Assembly (NCBI RefSeq): GCF_016921115.1
Contig: NZ_JAFFZS010000007.1
Span: forward strand, 1 to 64,000
Origin: Streptomyces actuosus
GTDB lineage: Bacteria; Actinomycetota; Actinomycetes; Streptomycetales; Streptomycetaceae
Length of the DNA stretch: 64,000 nt
Reading direction: 5' to 3'
Positions 51,882-60,261 of the stretch are shown here, piece after piece (the stretch's first letter is position 1; each line of letters begins with the position of its first letter). The notes beneath the pieces are model-generated. The model was not told the DNA's origin, ran no database searches, and worked only from the letters and a program-made list of their open reading frames with translations. A program made the position numbers and the translations under genes.

Positions 51882-51969
51882 CCCGGAACCCCGAACTCCT
51901 CAGCCCCGCCCGTGAGCCACGGGCGGGGCGCCCGTCCTGCCGCCACACCTGTACCGCCCAAGGGGAACC

Positions 51970-52950
51970 GTGTCCATCCAACTGATGATCGCCGCGGCGT
52001 ATCTGCCGCCTGATGTGCTCAGCCAGAGCCAGAAGCTCGCCCTCATGAAGATCGCGGACAGCGCCGACGACGAGACGCGTCTCGCGCGGCCCGGCCTGAC
52101 CCGCCTTGCTGCCTGGGTCGGCGTGACCGACAAACGTGCCATCACCATCGTCACGGAGCTGATAGCCAAGGGCCTCGTCGAACGGGTCGAGACCGGCAAG
52201 GCGGGTCGATCCGCCGTCTACCGGGTCTTCCCGCTCGGCGTACCTCCCACGCCGACCACGCCGGAGCTCAAGGAGGCTGCGGAGGCCCGCAAGGCCGCCC
52301 CGAAGAACCCCCGCAAGGCCCGCTCGGGAGTGGTGCGCTCGGCTCCGGCCAAGCCCGCGATGACCTACCAGGACGTCGAAGCCCGCGAGGCCGAACGGCA
52401 ACAGCGGGCTGAGAAGCCGCAGGTGGAGGCAGGGTTCCACCAGGGGAACCCAGAGGGAGAGGCAGGGTTCCACGGGGGGAACCCGGAGGGGACAGAGGGC
52501 CGGGTTCCACCGGTGGAACCCGATGAGTTTCACGGGGGGAACCCACTGGGTTCCAGCGGTGAAACCCCTTCCTTTCCTGGTTCTTCCTCTGTCCTTCCTT
52601 TCCCCCCTACCCCCACGGCTGACGCCGTAGGGGAGCCTGCGCCCGCTCCGACAGACACCCCGACGCCGGACCGCGAGGTGCCGCAGAAGGGCTGCGCGCG
52701 GCACCAGGGCCGTCCTGCTGCCTCCTGCCGTGGGTGCGGCACCAACCCGCGCGCGGGGCGTGAGAGGGAGCGGGAGGAGGCGAAGGCGGCGGAGCATCAG
52801 GAGCACGGGCGCTTCTGGGACGAGTGGCACGAGGAGGCGGCCAGCCGCCGCCAGCAGGTCGAGGAGCGGCCGGAGTCGGTGGAGTCTGCCCGCCGGGCCG
52901 TGCGTGAGGCACTGCGCGAATCCAAGGCGCGCAGGCAGCAGAAAACTTAG
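51970..52950 (+). CDS. Phage replication initiation/HTH protein containing a candidate origin
   Basis: The 326-residue protein has an N-terminal winged-helix region (SQSQKLALMKIADSADDET, then LTRLAAWVGVTDKRAITIVT, residues about 20-70) typical of phage replication organisers. The centre is a Gly/Asn/Pro-rich linker encoded by a palindromic DNA repeat array (52432-52567). A cysteine pair (GCARHQGRPAASCRGCG) sits near residue 243, then a charged helical end. In lambda the origin lies inside initiator gene O; the layout here is comparable. Start GTG 51970 follows AGGGGAACC. Confidence 0.7.
   Translation: MSIQLMIAAAYLPPDVLSQSQKLALMKIADSADDETRLARPGLTRLAAWVGVTDKRAITIVTELIAKGLVERVETGKAGRSAVYRVFPLGVPPTPTTPELKEAAEARKAAPKNPRKARSGVVRSAPAKPAMTYQDVEAREAERQQRAEKPQVEAGFHQGNPEGEAGFHGGNPEGTEGRVPPVEPDEFHGGNPLGSSGETPSFPGSSSVLPFPPTPTADAVGEPAPAPTDTPTPDREVPQKGCARHQGRPAASCRGCGTNPRAGREREREEAKAAEHQEHGRFWDEWHEEAASRRQQVEERPESVESARRAVREALRESKARRQQKT
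52432..52567 (+). repeat. Five 20-bp palindromic iterons inside the replication gene (candidate origin)
   Basis: Copies start at 52432, 52465, 52502, 52525 and 52548. The third is the perfect palindrome GGGTTCCACCGGTGGAACCC; the others differ in one to a few positions. A pyrimidine-rich strand-biased tract (about 52565-52615) follows immediately. Iterons next to an asymmetric tract within an initiator gene is the lambda-origin arrangement. Confidence 0.75.
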
Positions 52951-52993
52951 GCCCCAAAGGAATTTTTCGCCAGGAATCTGGACATCCCTGGTA

Positions 52994-53010
52994 TTGCATA
53001 TAGAATAGAA
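52994..53010 (+). promoter_or_regulatory. Repeated early promoter/operator motif, copy 2
   Basis: TTGCATATAGAATAGAA, identical to 49081-49097, stands 44 bp before the gene at 53054, preceded by an AT-richer stretch. Confidence 0.55.
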
Positions 53011-53053
53011 CCAGAAAGAGGGGGAAGGGCCCCCTCGGACCCGGAAGGACGAC

Positions 53054-53482
53054 ATGAGCTACCTGCCCACCCTTCGCCGCGCGCACAAGGGCGCGATTGT
53101 GCTCGACGGCAGCGCCGCCGCCCACGAGCAGCTCCGCACCCTTGCTGACCTCTACCGCGAAGACCCCGAGGGCGTCGGCGACATGCTCATCCAGATCGCC
53201 GACCTCAAGGACCAGGCCGAGCGTGAACGCGACCTCGACGGCCTCGGTCACGCCGAGCACGTGCGGGACGACATCGTGACCGAACTCCTCAACGAGATCG
53301 GCGGCGCGGAGATCTACCTCGACCCCCGCGACAACCACCACGCCCTCATGCAGGCGCGCAGCCTCGCCCACCAGGCCCGGCGCATCGCCGACGCGGCCCA
53401 GCAGCGCGCCGACGAGCTGGCGGTCCTGACCGCCGTCGCCCGAGGTGCGCGCGAGGAGCGCAGGAGGCCCCCCGTCTGCTAG
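53054..53482 (+). CDS. Phage early protein with coiled-coil, unknown
   Basis: The 142-residue product is helical: GSAAAHEQLRTLADLYREDP, LKDQAERERDLDGLGHAEHV, and ALMQARSLAHQARRIADAAQ. It begins at ATG 53054 after GGAAGGAC and a copy of the early promoter motif. It is the last recognisable phage gene; transposase debris starts 10 bp later, so genes that followed it have probably been lost. Confidence 0.55.
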   Translation: MSYLPTLRRAHKGAIVLDGSAAAHEQLRTLADLYREDPEGVGDMLIQIADLKDQAERERDLDGLGHAEHVRDDIVTELLNEIGGAEIYLDPRDNHHALMQARSLAHQARRIADAAQQRADELAVLTAVARGAREERRRPPVC

Positions 53483-53492
53483 GGCGGGCGTT

Positions 53493-53861
53493 TCAATCCG
53501 TTCCAAAATAGATCCCAACTCTGTACTGTTGAGCGGCACAAGACCTCTTCGGCGGCAGGATCGCCGAGGAGAACCGCTTGCGCTCGCCCGTGGCCGCATC
53601 GACGCGCTTGTCGTTCACCCGGGGCGCCTTGACCTCGACCACGCCAGCCGCCGTGGTCACCGGGCGCGGCTGGTGGTAGCCGTTGCGCACGACCAGGCGG
53701 TGGCCCTTCTCGTCGCGCTGGTCAGCCAACTCGGCTATGTATGCGTTGACTTCAGCCTCCAGCGCGGCGGCCAGCATTCTTCGTGCGCCATCGCGGACGA
53801 TCTCGTCGATCAGAGAGGAGCCGTTGGCGGTGGTGCCGTCGGCGTTCACTACGCTGAGCAC
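53493..53861 (-). pseudogene. IS256-family transposase, N-terminal fragment
   Basis: About 104 residues match the start of mutator-type transposases: LIDEIVRDGARRMLAAALEA, RLVVRNGYHQPRPVTTAAG, and the DKRVDAATGERKRFSSAILP segment. After AILPP the similarity ends and an unrelated tail leads to a stop. The catalytic DDE region is gone. It lies directly behind the last phage early gene. Confidence 0.8.
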
Positions 53862-54736
53862 GGGCGTGCCTTCCCGACCCGCGCGGCAACGCGGGCCTAC
53901 TCGATACCAGTCAATCGATCACTCGGGAAGGTACGCCCTCCGCGTGTGCCCTCCCGAGCCGATCCACAGGTAATGAGCATTGCTCGCGATGATGGAGTTG
54001 ACCGCCTCCGCGCAGGAATGACGTCCCGGCTACATCGTCCATGGCTGCTATCGGTTGATTTTGTGCCCGTGATGTCGCTTCTGTCCTTCCCGTCGAGCGT
54101 TGCCAGATAGAGGTGCGCGTCGGCTGTCGCGCTGGTGGCGCCAGCTTCCACGGGGCCGGGGGTGCTGCGGGGCCTCCTCTCGGCGCTAGTGGGGTGGTGG
54201 GGTCAGGTCGGGTGGGGCAGGGCCCACAGGCTGCGGAACGCGGTGACGATCTACTCGGCCCAGGGCCAGCTTGCGGGGATCTTCAATCTTCGGCGGCGCT
54301 GGCCATGCACGATCACGGCAGGCACGTGCAGGAAGCGGTAGTGCATGGTCTTCGGAGCAGCATCGCGGCCACGATCTTCATGATCGCTTAGTCGTCCGCA
54401 GGCAGCGTGCTGGTCCCGCACCGCGTCCTGGCGGTGCGGGACCAGCAGCAGCCCATCCGCCCCGGCGCGGTCGTGGCCCTCTTGAACTCCCCGACCATGG
54501 CTGGGTCGTTGGCCTGCCCGGCCCTCTGGGTGTCGGCGAACTGCCCGAACACCACCTCCACCGCCTCCACGCGCGGCGGTTGCAGCCGGACATTCCGGAA
54601 TCGCTCGAGAACTGCACCCGGTGCGCGGTCGCCCAGTCCGGCTCACTCTCTCCAGATCGGTCTGTGTTGCATCCGGGATCCCGGGGGTGAGGTTAATCGA
54701 GGAAAGACCCGTTCCTGTCTCGCCGTTCCCCAATCA
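53862..54736. other. Decayed mobile-element region without a functional gene
   Basis: Apart from the transposase tail at 54203-54358, I find no credible coding frame, RNA gene or repeat here. Several overlapping frames on both strands are interrupted or lack start sites. The stretch separates phage early genes from the defence operon and probably results from repeated insertion and deletion. Confidence 0.5.
54203..54358 (-). pseudogene. C-terminal remnant of a transposase (IS1380-like)
   Basis: On the minus strand, KTMHYRFLHVPAVIVHGQRR and KIPASWPWAE followed by an in-frame TAG and then IVTAFRSLWALPHPT matches the typical end of IS1380-like transposases. The TAG probably replaces a CAG codon. 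The rest of the gene is not present in readable form. Confidence 0.55.
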
Positions 54737-57367
54737 TCAGAACAGGCGTGCATCGAGGGGGATGGCTGTGTCTGTTGCGGTGTGGAGTTCAGCAGGTACG
54801 GGGACACCGAGTTGGACGGCTGTGGGGGTGTACAGGTCGGCGCTGACTTCAGGCGTGGTCAGAGAGACCATCAGGCCGTAGGTGACGCTCCTGCCGACGC
54901 GGTCGGAGCTGTTGTTGTACTTCCACCAGCCGCCGGCGGGATAGACGGCAAGGACACCGCAGTCCGCCAGTTCCCGGGCAGTGCCTCTCCAGATGTCGGC
55001 GTGCAGGCAGCCACGGTCGCGATTGGTTGGGCCGACGAGCCAGTTCCTGTCGGCGTCGAAGGGCCGGATGCTCGTACGCGCGTCGTCTTCTGCCTGGGCG
55101 GCTTGAGCGATCCGTCCCTCGAACTCCTGCATGGTCTCGAAGGGGCCTTTGAGGGCGAAGCGGAGGCGGTGGGAGGCGTAGGTGTGCTGCCCGAGCATGC
55201 CGCGTCGGCCGGGATTGGGTTCGATGAAGTAGGACAGCGTCACCCGCAGATGTACGTCCTCGGCGTCCAGGTCCAGCAACTGTTCACGAGGCCAAGGCAG
55301 TTCGTGGAGCTTCAGCTCGCCGAGACGCACCGACTTGCCGTCACGGGCGAAAGGCTTCAACGAGCCTTGAATGATCATGGTGACGGCGCTTGTGGTACTC
55401 GACAACACCCGCTCTTGGCTGGGCACGCCCCAGCCGTAGCGTCGCAGCACGGTGCGGGCGAGCTGGCCCGCACCGATCTTGCGGCGGCCGTTGCGGTTGT
55501 AGACACCGTTGATCATTGCGTCGGTCCACTGAGCTTCATGCACCAGCAGGCCGCGGATGGTCTCTGCCCGCAGGTTCGGATAGCGGGCGTAAGCGAGAGC
55601 TGCGAGACGGGCAGCCTGCGCCGTCGCTGCGCTTGTGGCGTCGATGGTGGTAAGCAGCTGACCGTGGTGCGAGCGGGCCGTGGTGGTGAGCGAGATGGCG
55701 TCGTGGCCGCTGACCTGGGTCAGGTCGGCATCGACGAGGAGATTGCCTCCCTCCATCACGATGTCGGGCTTCATGGCCGCAGCGTCGCGGAACATCACGG
55801 AGGTGCGGCTGTGCGGGGAAAGCAGCCCAGGCGTCGCAACCGTGCGATAGCCGGCGAAGTCGTCGGCGGTAGGGACGTGATCAAGCTCTGTGTGGGCGCC
55901 AACAGTCAGCGCGTTCCAGGCTTGTGCAGGATCCTCGATCCGGGAGGTGTCACACAGGTTCAGGTATGCGGCGGGTTCGTTTTCGTCGACGAGGTCGGTG
56001 GCGCGGTGGTCGCGGACGTTGCCGGCGGAGACAACGATCAAACGCGATTGACCGGGTTCTGGCGGTCCCAGCAGATCAATGCGGTCGTGAGTCACCGCCA
56101 CGTCGGTGCCGACAGCGAGAGCGTCCACGGACGCGGACCACAGGGTCGCGGTTCCGTCAGTTCCGTTGACGCCCTGCCCGGACTCGGCGGTCACGGCCAT
56201 GGCGAACACGCGTTTGCGCACCTGCTCAGGATTCGCTGTTTCGGCAGTGGCGACTGCCGTCGCCGTCACCTCTCCAAACGGCCGCGGCGTGTCCGGGGTC
56301 CTGCGTGGAAGGATCTTGACCGATTCCAAATGATGATCAAGATGCACCTCTGAGGCCGAGGTGAGTGCACTCTCAAGATCCCCGAAGACGGCCAGACCGG
56401 CCATCCGCGTACCGTGCCCCCGAGCGTCGTTGTCGTCCGGACCTTCCCCGCTGATGGCGCTGTGCGCGTCGAGCAGAGCAGGACGCAACAGAGGGTGCTC
56501 CTGGTCCACGCCGGTATCGAACAGCGTGATCGCGGGTGCTCCAGGTACGGGGGGATGCAGACGGCCGACGAGATCGACCACGAAGTCACGATGCAAGTCC
56601 CGCAGCTCACGGCTGTGAAACTCTTCGGTGAATGTCGGCTTGCGGATCTCGGACGGACACGCGTTCGTGCGCAGGATCTGGGTCAGTCCATGCATATTGG
56701 TGCGCAATTGGGCGACCCGGAAATGCCCGATCCCGACAGTACGCGGCGACATCTGCCAGCCATGCACCTGCGACAGGCGGCGCAGGGTTTCCACGGGATC
56801 CGTCGCGCTTAGCGCCGGGTCAAGCCACAATTCCCACCAGACCGGGATATCGGGATCAGGAAGCGGGTCCTGCTCCTGCCACAAACTCGCCACGGTGGCA
56901 CGTTCGATCTGTTCGATGTTCGCGACCAGTGCCGCGTTCTTGGGCTTGCCCGACTGAGTGTTCTGGGTGAACTCGTCGATCTTGCGCAAAAGTGTGGGTA
57001 CCGACCCGTCCGGCACCCACACCACGGCTTCCTGCGGCCCCTCATCGTCCGCCTCTTGGACGCTCATGAGGGTCAGCCCTGACTTGTCGAGCGACTCCAG
57101 CTTCAGCTCATGCTCAGCAGCTGCTTCCACGCGGATGGCGAACCCATCCGCACGATCACGAGAATCCAACGACTCCCGTGCACCGAGAGCCTCCGCCTGC
57201 GCATCCTCCAGACCGCTGATCAATCGAGCCGAATGCCCAGGACGGTCCGAGGAGCGGTCAACCAGCTTCTGCGCCTGCCCAGCCCCCCGGGGCGGCTTGG
57301 GCGTAAGCGTACGAGGTGACCACGGAACCAGAAGATGCGGGACGCTCGGAGGGGAACCCTCAGGCAT
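54737..57367 (-). CDS. ietS: Subtilisin-like S8 protease of an IetAS-type defence pair
   Basis: The 876-residue protein carries an S8 catalytic triad: Asp284 in ITLFDTGVDQEHPLL, His318 in DARGHGTRMAGL, and Ser579 in IDATSAATAQAA, with oxyanion Asn450 in VSAGN. The first about 270 residues form a family-specific N-terminal part and the last about 250 a beta-rich C-terminal domain. It has no signal peptide, so it acts in the cytoplasm. It overlaps the upstream AAA ATPase gene by eight bases. The pair corresponds to the IetAS system (AAA ATPase plus subtilisin-like protease), known to protect against phages. The Ser motif lacks the usual leading Gly (DATSAAT), worth noting. Confidence 0.82.
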   Translation of the reverse strand: MPEGSPPSVPHLLVPWSPRTLTPKPPRGAGQAQKLVDRSSDRPGHSARLISGLEDAQAEALGARESLDSRDRADGFAIRVEAAAEHELKLESLDKSGLTLMSVQEADDEGPQEAVVWVPDGSVPTLLRKIDEFTQNTQSGKPKNAALVANIEQIERATVASLWQEQDPLPDPDIPVWWELWLDPALSATDPVETLRRLSQVHGWQMSPRTVGIGHFRVAQLRTNMHGLTQILRTNACPSEIRKPTFTEEFHSRELRDLHRDFVVDLVGRLHPPVPGAPAITLFDTGVDQEHPLLRPALLDAHSAISGEGPDDNDARGHGTRMAGLAVFGDLESALTSASEVHLDHHLESVKILPRRTPDTPRPFGEVTATAVATAETANPEQVRKRVFAMAVTAESGQGVNGTDGTATLWSASVDALAVGTDVAVTHDRIDLLGPPEPGQSRLIVVSAGNVRDHRATDLVDENEPAAYLNLCDTSRIEDPAQAWNALTVGAHTELDHVPTADDFAGYRTVATPGLLSPHSRTSVMFRDAAAMKPDIVMEGGNLLVDADLTQVSGHDAISLTTTARSHHGQLLTTIDATSAATAQAARLAALAYARYPNLRAETIRGLLVHEAQWTDAMINGVYNRNGRRKIGAGQLARTVLRRYGWGVPSQERVLSSTTSAVTMIIQGSLKPFARDGKSVRLGELKLHELPWPREQLLDLDAEDVHLRVTLSYFIEPNPGRRGMLGQHTYASHRLRFALKGPFETMQEFEGRIAQAAQAEDDARTSIRPFDADRNWLVGPTNRDRGCLHADIWRGTARELADCGVLAVYPAGGWWKYNNSSDRVGRSVTYGLMVSLTTPEVSADLYTPTAVQLGVPVPAELHTATDTAIPLDARLF

Positions 57368-58340
57368 GACGCAGGAGGTGCCTTTCGTTCAGGGCGCCCC
57401 TCAACTGGTCGGCGTCGATAGTGTCGCTTCCCCCGAGAATCGCCCGCTTGGCAGCAGCCTCGGCCGCCTTGACCAGCTCAGCGTGACTCAGCTGCTCGGT
57501 AAGAGCAGCGAGACATCCCCACGCTACCCCCGAGGTATCCATCGCGGCGAGCCGTCGTTGCAGAACTTCGATCGACTGCTCCGCCGACGGCTGCCCATAC
57601 ACGATCGCCAGGTCGAACCGGCGGAAAAGGGCACCGTCAAGCAAACGACGATGATTCGTTGCCGCCACCACCAAGCTCTCCGCCGGCGCCTGATCCAAGA
57701 AGAGCAGGAACGAGTTCAAGATCCGACGAGCCTCACCGACATCATTGCCGTTGGCTCTGTCCGCACCCAGCGCGTCGAACTCGTCGAACAGATACACAGC
57801 CCGCGTCTGTGCCGCCGCATCGAACACCAGCCGAAGCTTTGAGGCAGTCTCGCCCATGAACCGGCTGATCAGCCCATCCAGGCGGATCGTGAACAGCGGA
57901 AGACCAAGCTCCTTGGCCAACGCCGCAGCGGTCATGCTCTTGCCCGTGCCCGGCGGCCCGGACAGCAGCAGACGGTGAACCGGCGTGAACCCAAAACGCT
58001 CCAAACGGCCACGCTGCCGCTGTTCATGCAGCACCTTCTCCAAGGCCGCCCGCGTCTCATCAGCCAAGGTCATGTCTGCCAGCCGGGTCTCTGGATAGTC
58101 TGCGGTGAGCAGACTCGCCAGCTCCCCACGCGGCTGCACAACTGGAGTAGGAGCAGGTCGACGGCTGATCTTCTCCGCACGCGATGTATCGATCAGCTCT
58201 CGCAGCTCCGCTGCAAGACGGCCATGGCCCTGTCGCGCAGACTTCGCCGCCACCTGCAGCGCAACGCTGTAGAACCGATCATCATCACCGGCCGCATGCG
58301 CGCTGAGCAGTGCTTTTAGGTGATCGGCGCTCGCCGACAC
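57360..58340 (-). CDS. ietA: AAA ATPase of an IetAS-type defence pair
   Basis: The 326-residue protein has an AAA core with Walker A GPPGTGKS (128-135), Walker B VYLFDEFDA (182-190), and sensor 1 VVAATNHR near residue 220, with an arginine-finger-like FRRFD. The N-terminal about 100 residues are helical. As first gene of a two-gene minus-strand operon with the S8 protease, it is the IetA equivalent, probably activating or feeding the protease on phage cues. It starts at ATG 58340 and is the last gene before the tRNA attachment scar. Confidence 0.82.
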   Translation of the reverse strand: MSASADHLKALLSAHAAGDDDRFYSVALQVAAKSARQGHGRLAAELRELIDTSRAEKISRRPAPTPVVQPRGELASLLTADYPETRLADMTLADETRAALEKVLHEQRQRGRLERFGFTPVHRLLLSGPPGTGKSMTAAALAKELGLPLFTIRLDGLISRFMGETASKLRLVFDAAAQTRAVYLFDEFDALGADRANGNDVGEARRILNSFLLFLDQAPAESLVVAATNHRRLLDGALFRRFDLAIVYGQPSAEQSIEVLQRRLAAMDTSGVAWGCLAALTEQLSHAELVKAAEAAAKRAILGGSDTIDADQLRGALNERHLLRHA

Positions 58341-58835
58341 GGTCCACGCCTCCCTCGCTCCTAGGTTCAGCCACCGTAACGCGAACCTCGGACAGTCAGC
58401 ATCACTCCCGCCGACACCCGGACCTCAGAGTAATAGTTCCCAGCCAGCGCGCAGGCCAGCGCCCCCTGCTTTGCCGGACCGCTGGCGGCTCGATGGATCC
58501 TGTGACCGCTGGCTCCACGTGAACGGGGCTAAACTCTGCGTAGGCACCTGGCCTGCGGAAAGGCCACAGAGGCTCCGCCCCGGTTCAGGGGCGGAGCCTC
58601 TCCGCGTTGGAAGCAGAATCCGCTGCTGGCGAGTTCGACCGCTGAGTCCGACCTGCCGGGATCCTTCCCCAGGTACTGGAGTCCGTCCCCGCGGGGACGT
58701 GTTGGGGACGCGTTGGGGACGCAAGGACAGGAACAGGCTGACAAAGGCTGCTGAGAACGAGCGCGCTGCACGCGCTCTGAGCAGGGAAAACGTCAATGGT
58801 GAGCATAGAAAAGCAAGGGCCGCCAAGATCCTCAA
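58341..58835. other. Intergenic region between IetAS and attachment site, with one terminator
   Basis: No gene is supported here. The region should contain the ietAS promoter near its left end and a strong hairpin at 58568-58601. The part just left of the tRNA fragment contains no recognisable integrase. A minus-strand frame across the scar with the string DSNPRPTDYES is an artefact of the tRNA sequence. Confidence 0.5.
58568..58601. terminator. Strong hairpin near the attachment site
   Basis: AGAGGCTCCGCCCC pairs perfectly with GGGGCGGAGCCTCT over a GGTTCA loop. It could end transcription from either direction and lies about 235 bp left of the tRNA fragment. Confidence 0.75.
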
Positions 58836-58883
58836 AGGACTCATAATCCGTCGGCCGTGGGTTCGAGTCCCACCCGCCCCACC
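58836..58883 (+). other. 3' tRNA-Met fragment: right attachment site of the integrated element
   Basis: The segment contains the anticodon loop CTCATAA (anticodon CAT), a full T-arm (GTGGG TTCGAGT CCCAC) and acceptor strand CCGCCCC-A-CC. No D-arm or matching 5' acceptor strand precedes it, so it is not a functional tRNA. A 3' tRNA fragment on the plus strand is what remains at the right border when an element integrates into a tRNA gene, the intact copy being at the left border outside the window. Confidence 0.8.
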
Positions 58884-59388
58884 TAGCACGCTTCTGACCT
58901 GCGGAAACGTCTCTTCTGCGGTGTTGGAACGTCAACTCGGGCTCATCGGACTTAATCCGCTGCTCGTGAGCTCGGCGGCGAGTTGACGGATGGGGGCAGC
59001 CGTTGCGCTGACCTGTGTGAATGCGCCGGAGCGTGGTGGGGGAGGGGCCCAGGAGCGGCCTCAACGACGGGCCGGGGGCGTATGTGGGGACGCTGTGAGG
59101 ACACGGGTACGGCGAAGTCTGCCTTCGAGGTCACCTCAGGGCAGGGTGCACGGTGCGGGCTCAGTGCTGCATGGGTGCCTGGCGTACATCCGAAGTGCGT
59201 CCTCGGCCACTCGGGACCGAGAGCAAGGGGTCACGAGCAAGGTTGACGAACGCTATGGGCCGCGGGTGAGTTCCCGGTTGGCCGGTCAATCCTGCGGCTC
59301 GGGCGCCCGGGCTTTGGTTGAGTTCTCGACAGGCCGTTGCCATAGGGCCACCCTGCGCCTCATCGCCGACTGTGCGGCTGTGGAGGCT
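58884..59388. other. Intergenic region right of the attachment site
   Basis: About 500 bp without a convincing gene, RNA or repeat. Frames here lack good starts and any recognisable motif. Confidence 0.45.
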
Positions 59389-59802
59389 CTACTGCCTGAG
59401 GTCCATCGTGCGGACCGGCTGTCCCGTGGTGCGGGCGATGGTGTCGAAGTCGTGGTCGCAGTGGAGCAGTGTGAGCCCGGCTTCCTCGGCGGCGGCAGCC
59501 ACCAGGAGGTCGACGGGGCCTGCGCTGCGGTGCTCACCCTTGGCGGTCAGCTGTTCCTGGACGACGCGGGAGCGCCGGTAGACGCCGTCCGGCACGGGGC
59601 ACCAGACGTAGTGGGCGTCGAGCGCCGCCTTCAAACGCGTACGGTCTGCGGCCGAACGGGCTGAGTAGAGGACCTCGAGTTCGGTGATGTCGCAGATCGC
59701 GACGAGGCCGGCGCCGATCCTGTCATCCCAGTCGGCCGTGTTCTGGCGGAGCAGGACGCGGGCGAGCGCGGAGGTGTCGATGAGGTAATCGGCGACGGTC
59801 AC
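59389..59802 (-). CDS. vapC: VapC-type PIN-domain toxin
   Basis: The 137-residue protein has the acidic PIN residues in order: Asp9 in LIDTSALA, Glu41 in DITELEVL, Asp97 in GPVDLLVAAAA and Asp117 in LLHCDHDFDTIA. VapC toxins are RNases that cut tRNA or rRNA and are held in check by VapB. It starts at ATG 59802 inside the stop codon of the antitoxin gene (ATGA), the classic toxin-antitoxin arrangement. All acidic residues are present, so it is probably active. Confidence 0.87.
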   Translation of the reverse strand: MTVADYLIDTSALARVLLRQNTADWDDRIGAGLVAICDITELEVLYSARSAADRTRLKAALDAHYVWCPVPDGVYRRSRVVQEQLTAKGEHRSAGPVDLLVAAAAEEAGLTLLHCDHDFDTIARTTGQPVRTMDLRQ

Positions 59803-60056
59803 TCATGCGCTCCGGTGTCGGGGGTGGCGTCGGCCGTGCTCGTGGGCCGGTACTTGCTCTTGTCCAGGAGAAGGTCCATGTCCAGCGCGCCGTCGGCCAC
59901 CAGCTCGCGGGCTTCGTCGAGTGCGCGCAGACGCCGGTAACGGGCCGTGACTTCCCGCAGGGCGGTGTTGATGGTCTCGCGCTTGGTCGTGGTGCCGAGT
60001 TCCTTGGCCGCTTCTTCCAGGGCCTCGTCGTCGAGGTCGATCACGGTGCGACTCAT
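59799..60056 (-). CDS. vapB: VapB-family antitoxin
   Basis: The 85-residue protein begins MSRTVIDLDDEALEEAAKEL and continues KRETINTALREV, the ribbon-helix-helix form of VapB antitoxins, with a flexible C-terminus that would wrap the toxin. It precedes vapC with ATGA overlap and likely represses its own promoter. AGGAGGCG is the ribosome site. Confidence 0.85.
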   Translation of the reverse strand: MSRTVIDLDDEALEEAAKELGTTTKRETINTALREVTARYRRLRALDEARELVADGALDMDLLLDKSKYRPTSTADATPDTGAHE

Positions 60057-60070
60057 GGGCGCCTCCTTTG

Positions 60071-60098
60071 TGTATCAACTAGAGTATACCAAGATACA
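60071..60098 (-). promoter_or_regulatory. vapBC promoter/operator
   Basis: TGTATC and GATACA form an inverted repeat around an AT-rich stretch that includes GTATACC, directly before the vapB ribosome site. RHH antitoxins usually bind such sites to autoregulate. Confidence 0.6.
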
Positions 60099-60261
60099 AG
60101 ATCTTTTATATATGGGTCACCGATGAAGGTGCCTGCTCGCGGGGGGCTGAACCGAACCGCCGACTTGTATGGGGGTAGCGGGACGCGGTCGGGTTGGCCG
60201 CTCGTAGCGTGCCGTAGGACGCACGCAGGCCCAGGCTGCGACACCGTCAGCGAGGCGTCGC

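Noticed and set aside
58836..58883. Functional tRNA-Met gene
   Set aside because: The 5' acceptor strand, D-arm and full anticodon stem are missing, so it is only a 3' fragment.
58585..59064. Minus-strand frame with the string GGWDSNPRPTDYESFED
   Set aside because: This string is the antisense translation of a tRNA-Met 3' end and recurs as a false protein in many genomes; there is no start site or domain.
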